A stretch of 64,000 nt of DNA from Streptomyces diastatochromogenes (lineage in GTDB: Bacteria; Actinomycetota; Actinomycetes; Streptomycetales; Streptomycetaceae). The notes below the pieces were generated by a model. That model was not told where the DNA came from. It did no database searches and worked only from the letters and a program-made list of their open reading frames with translations. The stretch is taken from positions 1 to 64,000 of the forward strand of contig LIQL01000244.1 in NCBI GenBank assembly GCA_001418405.1, in the 5' to 3' direction. How positions within the stretch are numbered: position 1 is the first letter of the stretch; each line of letters begins with the position of its first letter. Positions 25,788-33,551 of this stretch are shown here, piece by piece. Both the position numbers and the translations under genes were made by a program.

Positions 25788-25943
25788 ATGACCTTCAAGG
25801 CATTCTTCCCCCGCCACCGCAAGAACGACGGAGACCGCTGGGGCTGCGGAGACTGGAACGGCTACGGACGTGGTTGTGGCGACGACGGCTACCGTCACCG
25901 CGGCCGAGGCCGCGGTGATCGTGTCGTCATCATCATCACGTAG
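25788..25943 (+). CDS. Gly/Arg/Asp-rich mini-protein
   Basis: 51 codons from ATG 25788, with AGGAGGCGGAG immediately upstream, one of the best ribosome binding sites in the window. The product starts MTFKAFFPRHRKN, continues with Gly/Arg/Asp/Trp (CGDWNGYGRGCGDDGYRHRG) and ends in a hydrophobic VVIIIT. It contains two cysteines. No family recognised. It lies alone downstream of gvpF. Confidence 0.5.
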   Translation: MTFKAFFPRHRKNDGDRWGCGDWNGYGRGCGDDGYRHRGRGRGDRVVIIIT

Positions 25944-26288
25944 CGGCCCTGTCTTGGCCACACCCAGATCCCAGGTAGTTGGCACGCCCACTTACGGGGC
26001 CGACGAAAGCAGAGCGGCAACACCCTCACAATGATTGTTCTGTTCGCGGAACACCTCAGACAGCCTCGGACCGGTCGACCGGAGAAGACTTCGACCGGCC
26101 GAGAGCTGCTGACGCCACGATAGGCGGGCCAGCACAGCTGCGAATTCCTCGCACGCCCTTCGACATGCCTCAATCACCCTCTCGCAGGCTGGATCGACGC
26201 TGCCGCCCAGGAGACGGGATGCTGTAGAAGCGCCCAGAGAAGGGCTTGGCTTTATGCTTGACGAGGGGCCTTCCATGAGGAGGTTGCT
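25944..26288. other. No gene recognised; promoter of next gene
   Basis: 345 bases without a credible gene; the last 30 bases contain the AGGAGG site of the following TTG-started gene. Confidence 0.4.
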
Positions 26289-26846
26289 TTGTCAACAGGA
26301 ACTCTTCTGGCGATCATCATCCCCGTCGTAGTGATCATCGCGCTCTTTGCCATGGGGATAGCACTTCTCCATCGGCGGCGGGGCCTTCAAAACCGCTTCG
26401 GCCCGGAATACGAGCGGACAGTCGAAAACGCCGATGGTCGCATGGCCGGCGAGCGTGAACTGCGGGCTCGGGAGAAGCGGCATGATGCGTTGGACATCAA
26501 GCCGCTGGCGCCGACCGCACGGGAACGCTACAGCCGCGAGTGGACGGGCGTGCAGGACGACTTCGTCGACCACCCCGAGCGTGCCGTCCACGAGGCAGAC
26601 CTGCTGGTCACTTCGCTCATGCATGACCGGGGTTATCCGACCGAAGGCTTCGAGCAGCAGATGAGGGACCTTTCGGTCGAGCACGGCCGCACGCTGGAGC
26701 ACTACCGCTCGGCCCATGAGGTCGACGCCCTACGCACCGAACACAGAGCCACCACTGAACAGCTACGCGGCGCCATGCTCCACTACCGCAGCCTGTTCGA
26801 CGAACTGCTCTCCGACGGCGGCTCGACACGACACGCACACGCCTGA
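26289..26846 (+). CDS. Membrane-anchored protein, unknown family (paralogue A)
   Basis: 185 residues starting at TTG with AGGAGG at normal distance. One N-terminal helix (LLAIIIPVVVIIALFAMGIA) is followed by a basic HRRRG stop-transfer and a soluble helical domain: REWTGVQDDFVDHPERAVHE, ADLLVTSLMHDRGYPTEGF, then LRGAMLHYRSLFDELL. The soluble domain is shared with the next gene, where it lacks the membrane anchor. Family unknown to me; the conserved W..(I/V)Q..FVD.P..(A/S)V..AD.LV pattern defines it. Confidence 0.7.
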   Translation: MSTGTLLAIIIPVVVIIALFAMGIALLHRRRGLQNRFGPEYERTVENADGRMAGERELRAREKRHDALDIKPLAPTARERYSREWTGVQDDFVDHPERAVHEADLLVTSLMHDRGYPTEGFEQQMRDLSVEHGRTLEHYRSAHEVDALRTEHRATTEQLRGAMLHYRSLFDELLSDGGSTRHAHA

Positions 26847-26888
26847 GTACACCTCCGAACACGCCGTCCCGAGCGGACAGGAGGAGCT

Positions 26889-27347
26889 ATGCAGCACGAC
26901 CACACACCCGGCACCGGACAGATCGGTCTGTCCACGGAAGACCTCGCCGCACCGCAGCGCCCCCCGGCAGAGGACACGCCACAACCACCCCCAAAATCCA
27001 CAGCCCTGGGCGACAGCACCCCCGAAGCAACGGCACAGACGTCTGCCCACGGCTCTACGGCGGACGATGAGGAATCGGCCCCGCAGCTACTTTCAGCCGA
27101 CCAGTCCCAAGACTTCCAGGCACGCTGGCAGGACATCCAAAACGGCTTCGTGGACAGCCCCCGCGACTCCGTACACGCCGCCGACGCCCTCGTGGCCAAG
27201 CTGATGCAAACGCTCGCCCAGACCTTCACCGAGCACAAGCACAGCCTCGAAGAACAATGGAACCGCGGCGAGCAAGTAGACACCGAGGGCCTACGGAAAG
27301 CCCTTCGCCAATACCGCTCCTTCTTCAACCGCCTACTCGTCGAATAG
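26889..27347 (+). CDS. Soluble paralogue of the upstream membrane protein (paralogue B)
   Basis: 152 residues. A disordered Pro/Thr/Ala N-terminal half leads into the same domain as the previous gene: RWQDIQNGFVDSPRDSVHAA, DALVAKLMQTLAQTFTEHK, then LRKALRQYRSFFNRLL. AGGAGGAGC precedes the ATG. Gene order and homology suggest a membrane-bound and a soluble partner made together, 42 bases apart. Function unknown. Confidence 0.7.
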   Translation: MQHDHTPGTGQIGLSTEDLAAPQRPPAEDTPQPPPKSTALGDSTPEATAQTSAHGSTADDEESAPQLLSADQSQDFQARWQDIQNGFVDSPRDSVHAADALVAKLMQTLAQTFTEHKHSLEEQWNRGEQVDTEGLRKALRQYRSFFNRLLVE

Positions 27348-27394
27348 CACCGCCCGATCGAAACAACGCTCGCCACCAGCCTGAGCGCCGGCCA

Positions 27395-28288
27395 TCACGC
27401 TGCGGCGTAGCTGAGGCGGAACAGGTCTTGGGCGCGCTCCAGGTCCCGCTCGGTGCGCAGTTGGACTTCGAGGTTGCCGGTGCCGTGGTGGCCGACCTTT
27501 GTCACGTTGCGGGTGAAGCCGGGGATGAGTTCGACGTTCTTCGGGTTGGCCTTGAGGTAGATGAGGAGTTTGGTCTGCTGCGGCGGGGTGACGCAGGCGA
27601 AGTTGCACAGTCGCTGGTAGGCGACGTACTGCTTGCGCTGCACCCGCGTGACACCGTCCCCAACACCGAGCAGCACCTCGTCGACCGCCTCGGCCAGCTC
27701 CGCAAGCGCTCCGCCCTGCTGGCGAACACCCCGCTGCGCGGACTCCCGGCGACGGCTCCGCTTGGCCGTGCCCGAGAGCCCCGTGACGGAAGCCACGGTC
27801 TCCAAGCCGATGTGGTCGTCGCCGTAGTACCGGTAGCGGACCAGGTCGATGCTGCGCCGGTGCTCGCGCACCGCGTGGGCGTCGTAGCGGGTGAAGTCGC
27901 CGGCAATGCAGATCAGCCGCGGTGCGCTCCACAGGATCTGGGACGCGGCCGTCGCTCCCAGTCGCTCGCGGACCAGGGCGCGGAAGGCGTCCCGGTGTGC
28001 CAGGAGCCAGGAGAGGTAGTACAGGCCCTGGTTGATCACTCCGGAGTCAGTGCCCCGCTTGTACTCGACGACGACGGGCGATCCGTTCTCGTCGATACCC
28101 AGCGAGTCGATGCGCCCGCCGTCGCCATCGCAGCCGATGACGTACTCGCTGGCCAGAATCGTCACGCCCAGCATCGTGTCCATGTGTGCCTCGACGAGGC
28201 CCTGCACATCCGCCTCAACCTCGGCAAGACGCGAAACAACCTCGACGACGCCACCATCCGTTGCGTGGAACAGCTTCAGGCCCGACAC
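27395..28288 (-). CDS. NucS-like nuclease with DUF5655 domain
   Basis: About 297 residues. The N-terminal part is a PD-(D/E)XK nuclease-like domain: MDTMLGVTILASEYVIG, then GGRIDSLGIDENGSPVVVEY with the D...E-x-K catalytic signature, then NQGLYYLSWLLAHR. The C-terminus is DUF5655 (YLKANPKNVELIPGFTRNVT, VGHHGTGNLEVQLRT, DLERAQDLFRLSY). Such proteins are predicted endonucleases, possibly in defence or repair. GTG 28288 (SGLKLF) matches the usual family start; the frame extends to 28456 without similarity. Substrate unknown. Confidence 0.82.
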   Translation of the reverse strand: MSGLKLFHATDGGVVEVVSRLAEVEADVQGLVEAHMDTMLGVTILASEYVIGCDGDGGRIDSLGIDENGSPVVVEYKRGTDSGVINQGLYYLSWLLAHRDAFRALVRERLGATAASQILWSAPRLICIAGDFTRYDAHAVREHRRSIDLVRYRYYGDDHIGLETVASVTGLSGTAKRSRRRESAQRGVRQQGGALAELAEAVDEVLLGVGDGVTRVQRKQYVAYQRLCNFACVTPPQQTKLLIYLKANPKNVELIPGFTRNVTKVGHHGTGNLEVQLRTERDLERAQDLFRLSYAAA

Positions 28289-28493
28289 CTCCCCCTCATC
28301 GACTGGACCGGTGACAACACCGAAGAGAGGCAGATCTATTTCCACGTAGAGGTCCCGGCCACGAAGACCTCGTGAGACGCTGGCGATACGGAACCCCACG
28401 AGCCGCCTACATCCCGTGAGTTCGAGACAGCCTCTCATCCCACATACGTCCCACAAGACTCATGACGCCCTGCCAGATATCTAAGACGGCGTC

Positions 28494-29287
28494 TCATTTG
28501 GTGAGTCTGCGGTAGCAGATGAGGCTGCAGGCGATGGCGGTGAAGGCGAGGAAGTGTTCGGCCTTGCGCTCGTAGCGGCGGTGCAGGCGGCGGCAGCCGG
28601 CGAGCCAGGACATGGTGCGCTCGATCGTCCAGCGGTGCCGGCCCAGTCGGGTGGAGGACTCGATGCCTCTGCGGGCGATGCGGTGCCGGATGCCTCGTCC
28701 GCGGAGCCATCGGCGCAGGTCGTTGTAGTCGTACCCCTTGTCCGCATGGAGCTTGGCGGGCCGTCGTCGGCGTGGCCCGCGTCGCGAGCGGATCGGTGGG
28801 ATGCCCCGGACGAGCGGCTTGAGTGCCTGACTGTCGTGAAGGTTCGCGCCGGAGATCCCGATGGACAGGGGTAAACCGGTCCGTTCCGTAATCAAGTGGA
28901 TCTTCGATCCCTTCTTGCCCCGGTCGACAGGATTCGGACCTGTCAGCTCCCCCCTTTCAGAGCCCGCATGTTCACCGAGTCGATGGCGCAGCGCGACCAG
29001 TCCAGGTCCCCGCGCGATCCCAGTTCGTCGAGGATGACGCGGTGGAGCTTGGCCCAGACCCGGGCGGTGGTCCACTCGGTGAAGCGCCGGTGGGCGGTCG
29101 GCCCTGACGGGCCGAAGACCGGCGGCAACTGCCGCCAGGTGCAGCCCGTCGTGGCCACGAAGATGATCGCCGCGAGGACCTCACGGTCACCGTACCGGCG
29201 TCGCCCCCCGCCCTGCGGCCGTGACGGAGCGGGTGGCACCACCCGCAGGAACAGGTCGGACAGCTCGTCCGGCACCAAGCGTTCCAC
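28494..29287 (-). CDS. IS5-family transposase, two frames joined by slippage
   Basis: Frame A (GTG 29287 to the stop near 28943) encodes ERLVPDELSDLFLRVVPP, GDREVLAAIIFVATTGCTWR and HRRFTEWTTARVW, the IS5 N-terminal half with the first catalytic Asp in CAIDS. Frame B continues with RGKKGSKIHLITERTGLPLS, LHADKGYDYNDLRRWL (second Asp) and WTIERTMSWLAGCRRLHRRY (Glu), down to 28494. The frames overlap at a slippery A-and-G run, so a fused DDE transposase is made by ribosomal frameshifting. All three catalytic residues are visible, so the element may be active. Confidence 0.85.
28949..28957 (-). other. Slippery heptamer-type site for transposase frameshift
   Basis: On the coding strand AAAGGGGGG lies at the junction of the two transposase frames. 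A one-base backward slip joins RALK/ERG reading frames without passing the stop of frame A, the usual arrangement in IS5-type elements with two ORFs. Confidence 0.7.
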
Positions 29288-29337
29288 GATCAGCACGAGC
29301 ACCAGACTACCGACGAGCCCAAATGAGACGACTTCTA

Positions 29338-30446
29338 AGAGGACGTTCATGCTATTGACGTGCGGGTTTGACCGTTTTATTGCCCGCCTGAAATCGTCTG
29401 GTTGAGGCTGCTCATGCCGAATGCGTCGGGGTGATGTCGGCTGTCAGGCTCGCGTTTCATCATGATTCGCCCAGTAGATCCTGTCCGGTTCGAACTCGCG
29501 AAGAGCGCCCACCTCAGGTAACTCCGACGAGTGATACCTCACCGCGACTCCCTGCCGCATCAGTGATGTTGTGACGACAAAGCCACCCCGCAAGTCCTAT
29601 CCGAGCGACCTGTCCGACGCCCGCTGGGCCCTGATGGAGCCAACACTGACCGCCTGGCGCACTGAGCGACAGAAGACCTCGCTCAACCTCGGCGGCAAGG
29701 TCACTGACCTGCGAGAAGTCCTCAATGCGATCCTCTACGTCAACCGGACTGGGATCCCCTAGCGTTACCTACCGCATGACCTTCCGCCGCACACCACGGT
29801 CTTCTCCTACTTCAGTGCCTGGACCGCCGACGGGACCATCGAGAAGCTCGGCGTCCACCTACATCGGATCGTCCGAGAGCGGGAAGGACGCACTGCCGAG
29901 CCAACTGCCTGCGTCATCGATGCCCAGAGCGTGAAAACCGCTCCCAGTGTGCCCACCAGCACCCAAGGCACCGACGCCGGCAAGAAAATCGTGGGCCGCA
30001 AACGCAGCATCGTCACAGACACCCTCGGCCTGTTACTGCTGGTCATGGTCACCGCGGCCAGCGTCTCCGACAACCAGGCAGGCAAACAACTCCTCACCCA
30101 AGTCGCCGCCAACCACCCCACCATCACCAAGGCATGGGCCGACACCGGATACAAGACCCAGGCCATCGAACACGGCGCCGCCCTCGGCATCGACGTCGAG
30201 GTCGTGCCGCGAAACACACAGGTCAAAGGCTTCTCAGTGCTACCGCGGCGCTGGGTGGTGGAGCGAAGCTTCGGCTGGCTCATGATGCACCGCCGCCTGG
30301 CCCGAGACTACGAAACCAAACCCCAACACTCCGAGAGCATGATCCGCCTGGCCATGCTCTCCAACCTCGCCAAACGAGCAACCGGCGAAACGACCACAAC
30401 CTGGCACAACCCATGAACTAACACGCACCTGAACAGGACGTCCTCT
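29338..30446. mobile_element. IS5-type insertion sequence (element 2), inactivated
   Basis: AGAGGACGT at 29338-29346 is mirrored at 30438-30446, with further partial matching inward (GTGCGGGTT against GTGCGTGTT). About 1.1 kb. The transposase frame inside is broken by an amber codon. The left end overlaps the right flank of element 1, so one element inserted at the very edge of the other. No clean target duplication could be assigned. Confidence 0.6.
29571..30416 (+). pseudogene. IS5-type transposase with amber mutation
   Basis: One frame of 281 codons encodes a complete DDE transposase: YPSDLSDARWALMEPTL, EVLNAILYVNRTGIP, then TAG at 29760, then RYLPHDLPPHTTVFSYFSAW, CVIDAQSVKT (Asp), AWADTGYKTQAIEHGAALGI (Asp) and VVERSFGWLMMHRRLARDYE (Glu). 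In relatives the stop position is Trp (GIPWRYLPHD), so a single TGG-to-TAG change inactivated it. The rest of the gene is intact, pointing to recent inactivation. Confidence 0.88.
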
Positions 30447-30629
30447 CAGGGCTGTATACACGGGCCCACCGGCCGCCTCGCGGGGCGACGGGCCGGGTTG
30501 GCCGGAACTATTTCAAGTGCCTACCTGGCTTGACGTCAGGTCGCCGGTGATGACAAAGGTGAGGACCCGGGACGCCACTTGCCAGACGATGAAGGCGATC
30601 AGCAGAGCCCTCAGCAGGATGCGCAGCCA

Positions 30630-31238
30630 TCAGGACAGGCGGAAGCGAACGCGGCCGGGCCCCTCGGGGGCGACGCGGTGGCGCCACAGCCACACGAGCG
30701 TGCCCGCGCGGACCGCGACCGTGATGACGTCGAGGGTGACCCCGAAGGGCTGGCCCCACCCGGCTGCGTGGCCGATGGCGCTCAGGAGCATATGGGGCAG
30801 GATGAGCCACGCGACGGTGATCCACTTGCGTGAGGTGGTCCACCAGGCGGACAGGTACATGGCGAGCAGGCCGGCGAGGGTGAGGACGAGCGCCGGGAGG
30901 ACGGCCGGGCCGACGAGGGTCCCCCATTCGTGCACGTCGAGCAGGCTGACAGCGGAGCCGAGAGTCAAAAGCACCAGGACGGCGCGCGGGCTGCCCTGCC
31001 GCCGGCCAGGGGCGTCGGCAGCCCCTTCCTCGCGCAGCGCGGTGGCGGCGATCTCCTCGGGGTCACCGAGCTCGGTGAGGATCTGGGCAAGTTGGCCGGG
31101 ACGTTCCGCCAGGGCAACGTCGATGTGCTCGCCGAGGTCGGCCACCAGTTCCCTGCGCCGACCGCCGGGAAGAGCGGAGGCAGCGCGGTCAACGGCGGCT
31201 AGGTAGCGGCGGATCTCAGGGTGGGTGTCGGCCTTCAT
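30630..31238 (-). CDS. HAAS-domain membrane protein, C-terminally truncated
   Basis: 202 residues: an N-terminal HAAS signalling domain (EIRRYLAAVDRAASALPGGR, RRELVADLGEHIDVAL, LAQILTELGDPEEIA) and four membrane helices. HAAS proteins are encoded with PadR regulators and are thought to sense or transmit envelope signals. The TGA at 30630 is followed in the same frame by WLRILLRALLIAFIVWQVAS and ends at 30513, a further membrane helix. The TGA may therefore be a nonsense mutation of a Trp codon. The start overlaps the PadR stop by 4 bases (ATGA). Confidence 0.8.
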   Translation of the reverse strand: MKADTHPEIRRYLAAVDRAASALPGGRRRELVADLGEHIDVALAERPGQLAQILTELGDPEEIAATALREEGAADAPGRRQGSPRAVLVLLTLGSAVSLLDVHEWGTLVGPAVLPALVLTLAGLLAMYLSAWWTTSRKWITVAWLILPHMLLSAIGHAAGWGQPFGVTLDVITVAVRAGTLVWLWRHRVAPEGPGRVRFRLS

Positions 31239-31591
31239 CGCCCTCTCCGGTCAAGGTCTTCGTGGGGAGATATGAGGCGGTCGACCGCAGCCGCGAAGTC
31301 CACCCACACCGAGGTGAAATCGTCGAGCGCCGCCCGACCGGTGCCGGTCAGCGCGTAGTAGCGCCGGGGCGGGCCGCTCGGGGATTCGCTCCAGTCGGTG
31401 GTCACCAGTTCCTCGCGGCGCAACCGAGCCAGCAGCGGATACACCGTCCCCTGACTGGTGGCCAGGGCCCCGGTGTTCGCCAGCTCTCTGAGGAGTTCGG
31501 TGCTGTAGCGCGGCCCGTCCCGCAGCAGGGACAGCACGCAGTACTCAAGGACCCCCTTGCGGAGCTGGCTCAATGTTGCGCCAGGTTCCAT
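31235..31591 (-). CDS. PadR family transcriptional regulator
   Basis: About 118 residues with the PadR winged helix: LSQLRKGVLEYCVLSLLRDG, YSTELLRELANTGALATSQG, TVYPLLARLRREELVTTDW, PPRRYYALTGTGRAAL. It probably represses its own operon with the HAAS gene. ATG 31591 gives the family-typical length; 31600 is also possible. Neither has a Shine-Dalgarno sequence, so the mRNA may be leaderless. An inverted repeat lies 20 bases upstream. Confidence 0.88.
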   Translation of the reverse strand: MEPGATLSQLRKGVLEYCVLSLLRDGPRYSTELLRELANTGALATSQGTVYPLLARLRREELVTTDWSESPSGPPRRYYALTGTGRAALDDFTSVWVDFAAAVDRLISPHEDLDRRGR

Positions 31592-31610
31592 GTAATGCAT
31601 GCTATGTGGC

Positions 31611-31633
31611 GGTACCTTGCAGCACAAGGTTCC
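31611..31633. promoter_or_regulatory. Inverted repeat upstream of PadR gene
   Basis: GGTACCTTG and the mirrored CAAGGTTCC (8 of 9 pairs) flank a 5-base spacer, 20 bases upstream of the PadR start, the expected position for an autoregulatory operator. Confidence 0.45.
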
Positions 31634-32140
31634 CCTGGCCGACAGTTCCGGCTGCCCTCACTGTTCCCCACCTGGCGCCCCTAGTTCGCGCCGGGCAGAG
31701 GTTCGAGAACAGCGTCCGAGTCGAGCTTGAGGAGGACAGTCGCAGCCTGACCATGCGTCACCCAATCCACATCTATTGACAATTGCTCCTCGCCGAGCGT
31801 CAGGCGGATTGGGTCGTGACGGCGGATGAGCTGGATCGCTGCAGCGCCGGCGCACGGACCTGTAGCGCTCGGCGAAGGCCGATGTCGTGCGGATGCCGGA
31901 CCCCGGCGAGTCTTCGTCACTGCGCCCTGCGGGGACCGGCCTCCCGAAGGTGCCGGCCGCCCCTTGCTGAATCCCCCGGGATCACCGACGCCACGTGAAT
32001 TTCGATAATCTTGCGTTCTGTCGATAAACGTCTAGACTGAAGGAACGCGGTCCGTGAGGCCGTTGCCGCTCAGACGAAGCCGTCGCCCCGCATCGTCGGT
32101 GGTGCAGGGCGATGTCGGACAAGGAACGGGAGTGTGCAGG
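31634..32140. other. Intergenic, possible small minus-strand frame; promoter of catabolic operon
   Basis: A minus-strand frame at 31681-31920 (79 codons; IQLIRRHDPIRLTLGEEQLS) is weakly protein-like but has no family or ribosome binding site. The right half holds the direct-repeat operator at 32000 and the operon promoter. Confidence 0.35.
32000..32030. promoter_or_regulatory. Direct-repeat operator in front of catabolic operon
   Basis: TCGATAAT and, 20 bases later, TCGATAAACG form a direct repeat of CGWTAA. The 31-base site aligns with the site at 36039 in front of the GntR gene at 21 of 31 positions, with the repeats best conserved. It is probably the binding site of that GntR protein. Confidence 0.6.
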
Positions 32141-32992
32141 ATGAGTGATCCGCGCCGGGTGATGTGGAACGGAACCGTTCGGTCACTGTCGCTGGCCGAC
32201 CAGTTGCTAGCAGCGCAGACCGCCGGCTGTGAAGCCCTTGCAATCACCCCGTCCGACTACAACAGGTGGCTCGGAACGGGCATCAGCACGCGCGAGATGC
32301 GCGGCATGGCGGCCGATGCCGGGGTCGGTCTCACCCATCTCGATCCTCTCGTTCGATGGGTAGATGCCTGGGAACCGCATCTGCCGGGCGGCGAGGAGTT
32401 CCCCGTCGAGACCGTCGCCTTCGACGAAGACGACTTCTTCCGGATGGCCGCCGCACTCGGCGTCGAGTCGTTCACGGCTTGGGCGGGTTTCCCGCCCGGG
32501 AGGTACAGCCGTGAGCAACTCGTTGACGCCTTCGGAGGTCTGTGCCGCCGGGCCGCCATGGAGGGACTGCGTTGTGACCTGGAGTTCATTCCGGTGTTCG
32601 GCATCCCCGACTTGCGCAGCGCTTGGGACGTCGTCCGGAGTGCGGACGCGGCCAACAGCGGCATCGTCTTCGATCTGTGGCACTACATGAGGGGCGGGCG
32701 CGACGATGCCCTGCTGGCGACGATTCCCGGTGAGCGCATCACCGGAGTCCAACTGTGCGACGCCGACGCGGAGGTCCCGGAAGGGATGTCCCTCGCCTAC
32801 GACGGCCTCAACAACCGCAAGGCACCGGGCGAAGGCGACTTCCCGGTCTCGGAGATCGTCGACGTCCTGCGTGCTATAGGCGGGCTGAATAGCGTTGGCC
32901 TTGAGGTGTTCTCCCCTGCCTTCGACGCGATGTCAGCCGAGGAGGTTGGTGTGAGGACGCGGGCCGCTCTGGACGCCGTCCTCGCAACCTGA
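32141..32992 (+). CDS. Sugar phosphate isomerase/epimerase-like TIM barrel
   Basis: 283 residues of the xylose-isomerase-like/AP-endonuclease-2 TIM-barrel family: LADQLLAAQTAGCEALAITP, VGLTHLDPL, LGVESFTAWAGFPPG, LRCDLEFIPVFGIPDL, NSGIVFDLWHYMRGG (metal-ligand strand) and GLEVFSPAFDAM at the end. Family members isomerise or dehydrate small hydroxy-acids and sugars. It is the first gene of an operon with a ring-cleavage-type dioxygenase and an FAH-like hydrolase. Exact substrate unknown. ATG 32141 follows a weak purine stretch. Confidence 0.85.
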   Translation: MSDPRRVMWNGTVRSLSLADQLLAAQTAGCEALAITPSDYNRWLGTGISTREMRGMAADAGVGLTHLDPLVRWVDAWEPHLPGGEEFPVETVAFDEDDFFRMAAALGVESFTAWAGFPPGRYSREQLVDAFGGLCRRAAMEGLRCDLEFIPVFGIPDLRSAWDVVRSADAANSGIVFDLWHYMRGGRDDALLATIPGERITGVQLCDADAEVPEGMSLAYDGLNNRKAPGEGDFPVSEIVDVLRAIGGLNSVGLEVFSPAFDAMSAEEVGVRTRAALDAVLAT

Positions 32993-33048
32993 CTCTCCAG
33001 CGCGCGGTGTGCGGGTACCCACCGCCCGGTGACACGGAAAGGAGCGAT

Positions 33049-33438
33049 ATGAGCACGACGCAGAAACCGTCCCCACCCCAGGCGGCATGGGACTCGGGCC
33101 TGCTGGGGACGTGGTCTCTGCACAGCATCCGCGAGCTGAACGCCGACGGCACCCTCCTGGCCGAGCCGTATGGGCAACAGCCGCCGGGGAGGCTGTACTA
33201 CGGACCGGCGCACCAGGTGGCAGTGGTGATCCCCGGCCACGCGGACGCACCCGCGGTGGCGTACATCGGCGAATACCAAGCCGATCGCGATGGCGTCCTG
33301 CGGCACGTCGTCCGCGTCGGATTGCCGCCCTTCACCGAGGACCAGGTCCGGTGGGCGCGGCTCGACGGCGACTGCCTGACCCTGTCCACCGACCACGAGG
33401 GGCGGAGCCGCATCGAGTTGCAGTGGACGCGCGCCTGA
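33049..33438 (+). CDS. Lipocalin-like domain protein
   Basis: 129 residues with a lipocalin-like (PF13924 type) pattern: LLGTWSLHSIRELNADGTLL, GRLYYGPAHQVAVVI, AYIGEYQADRDGVLRHVV and a final SRIELQWTR. These small beta barrels may bind hydrophobic molecules; in catabolic operons some act as isomerase-like accessory proteins. AAAGGAGCGAT precedes the ATG. Second gene of the operon, 56 bases after the first. Confidence 0.8.
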   Translation: MSTTQKPSPPQAAWDSGLLGTWSLHSIRELNADGTLLAEPYGQQPPGRLYYGPAHQVAVVIPGHADAPAVAYIGEYQADRDGVLRHVVRVGLPPFTEDQVRWARLDGDCLTLSTDHEGRSRIELQWTRA

Positions 33439-33551
33439 GGCACGGCCCGCTCAGAACCGGCCCTCTCGATCAACGACACATGTGGCAGTTGGTACTTGGG
33501 CAACCGTTGGCAACCCGCGGACGTGTGCCCCCTCATCAGAAGGAGAACGCG

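Larger units (their letters stand above)
28480..29340. mobile_element. IS5-family insertion sequence (element 1)
   Basis: Imperfect inverted ends at 28480-28501 and 29319-29340 match at 19 of 22 positions and share CGTCTCATTTGG. The element, about 850 bp, carries one transposase on the minus strand in two frames. TCTAAGA flanks both sides in direct orientation (28480-28486 and 29334-29340) and may include the target duplication. Its right end touches the left end of a second IS. Confidence 0.85.

Noticed and set aside
29485-29500. GGTTCGAACTC resembling a tRNA T-arm
   Set aside because: No acceptor, D or anticodon arms could be folded around it; at most an attachment-site-like fragment.
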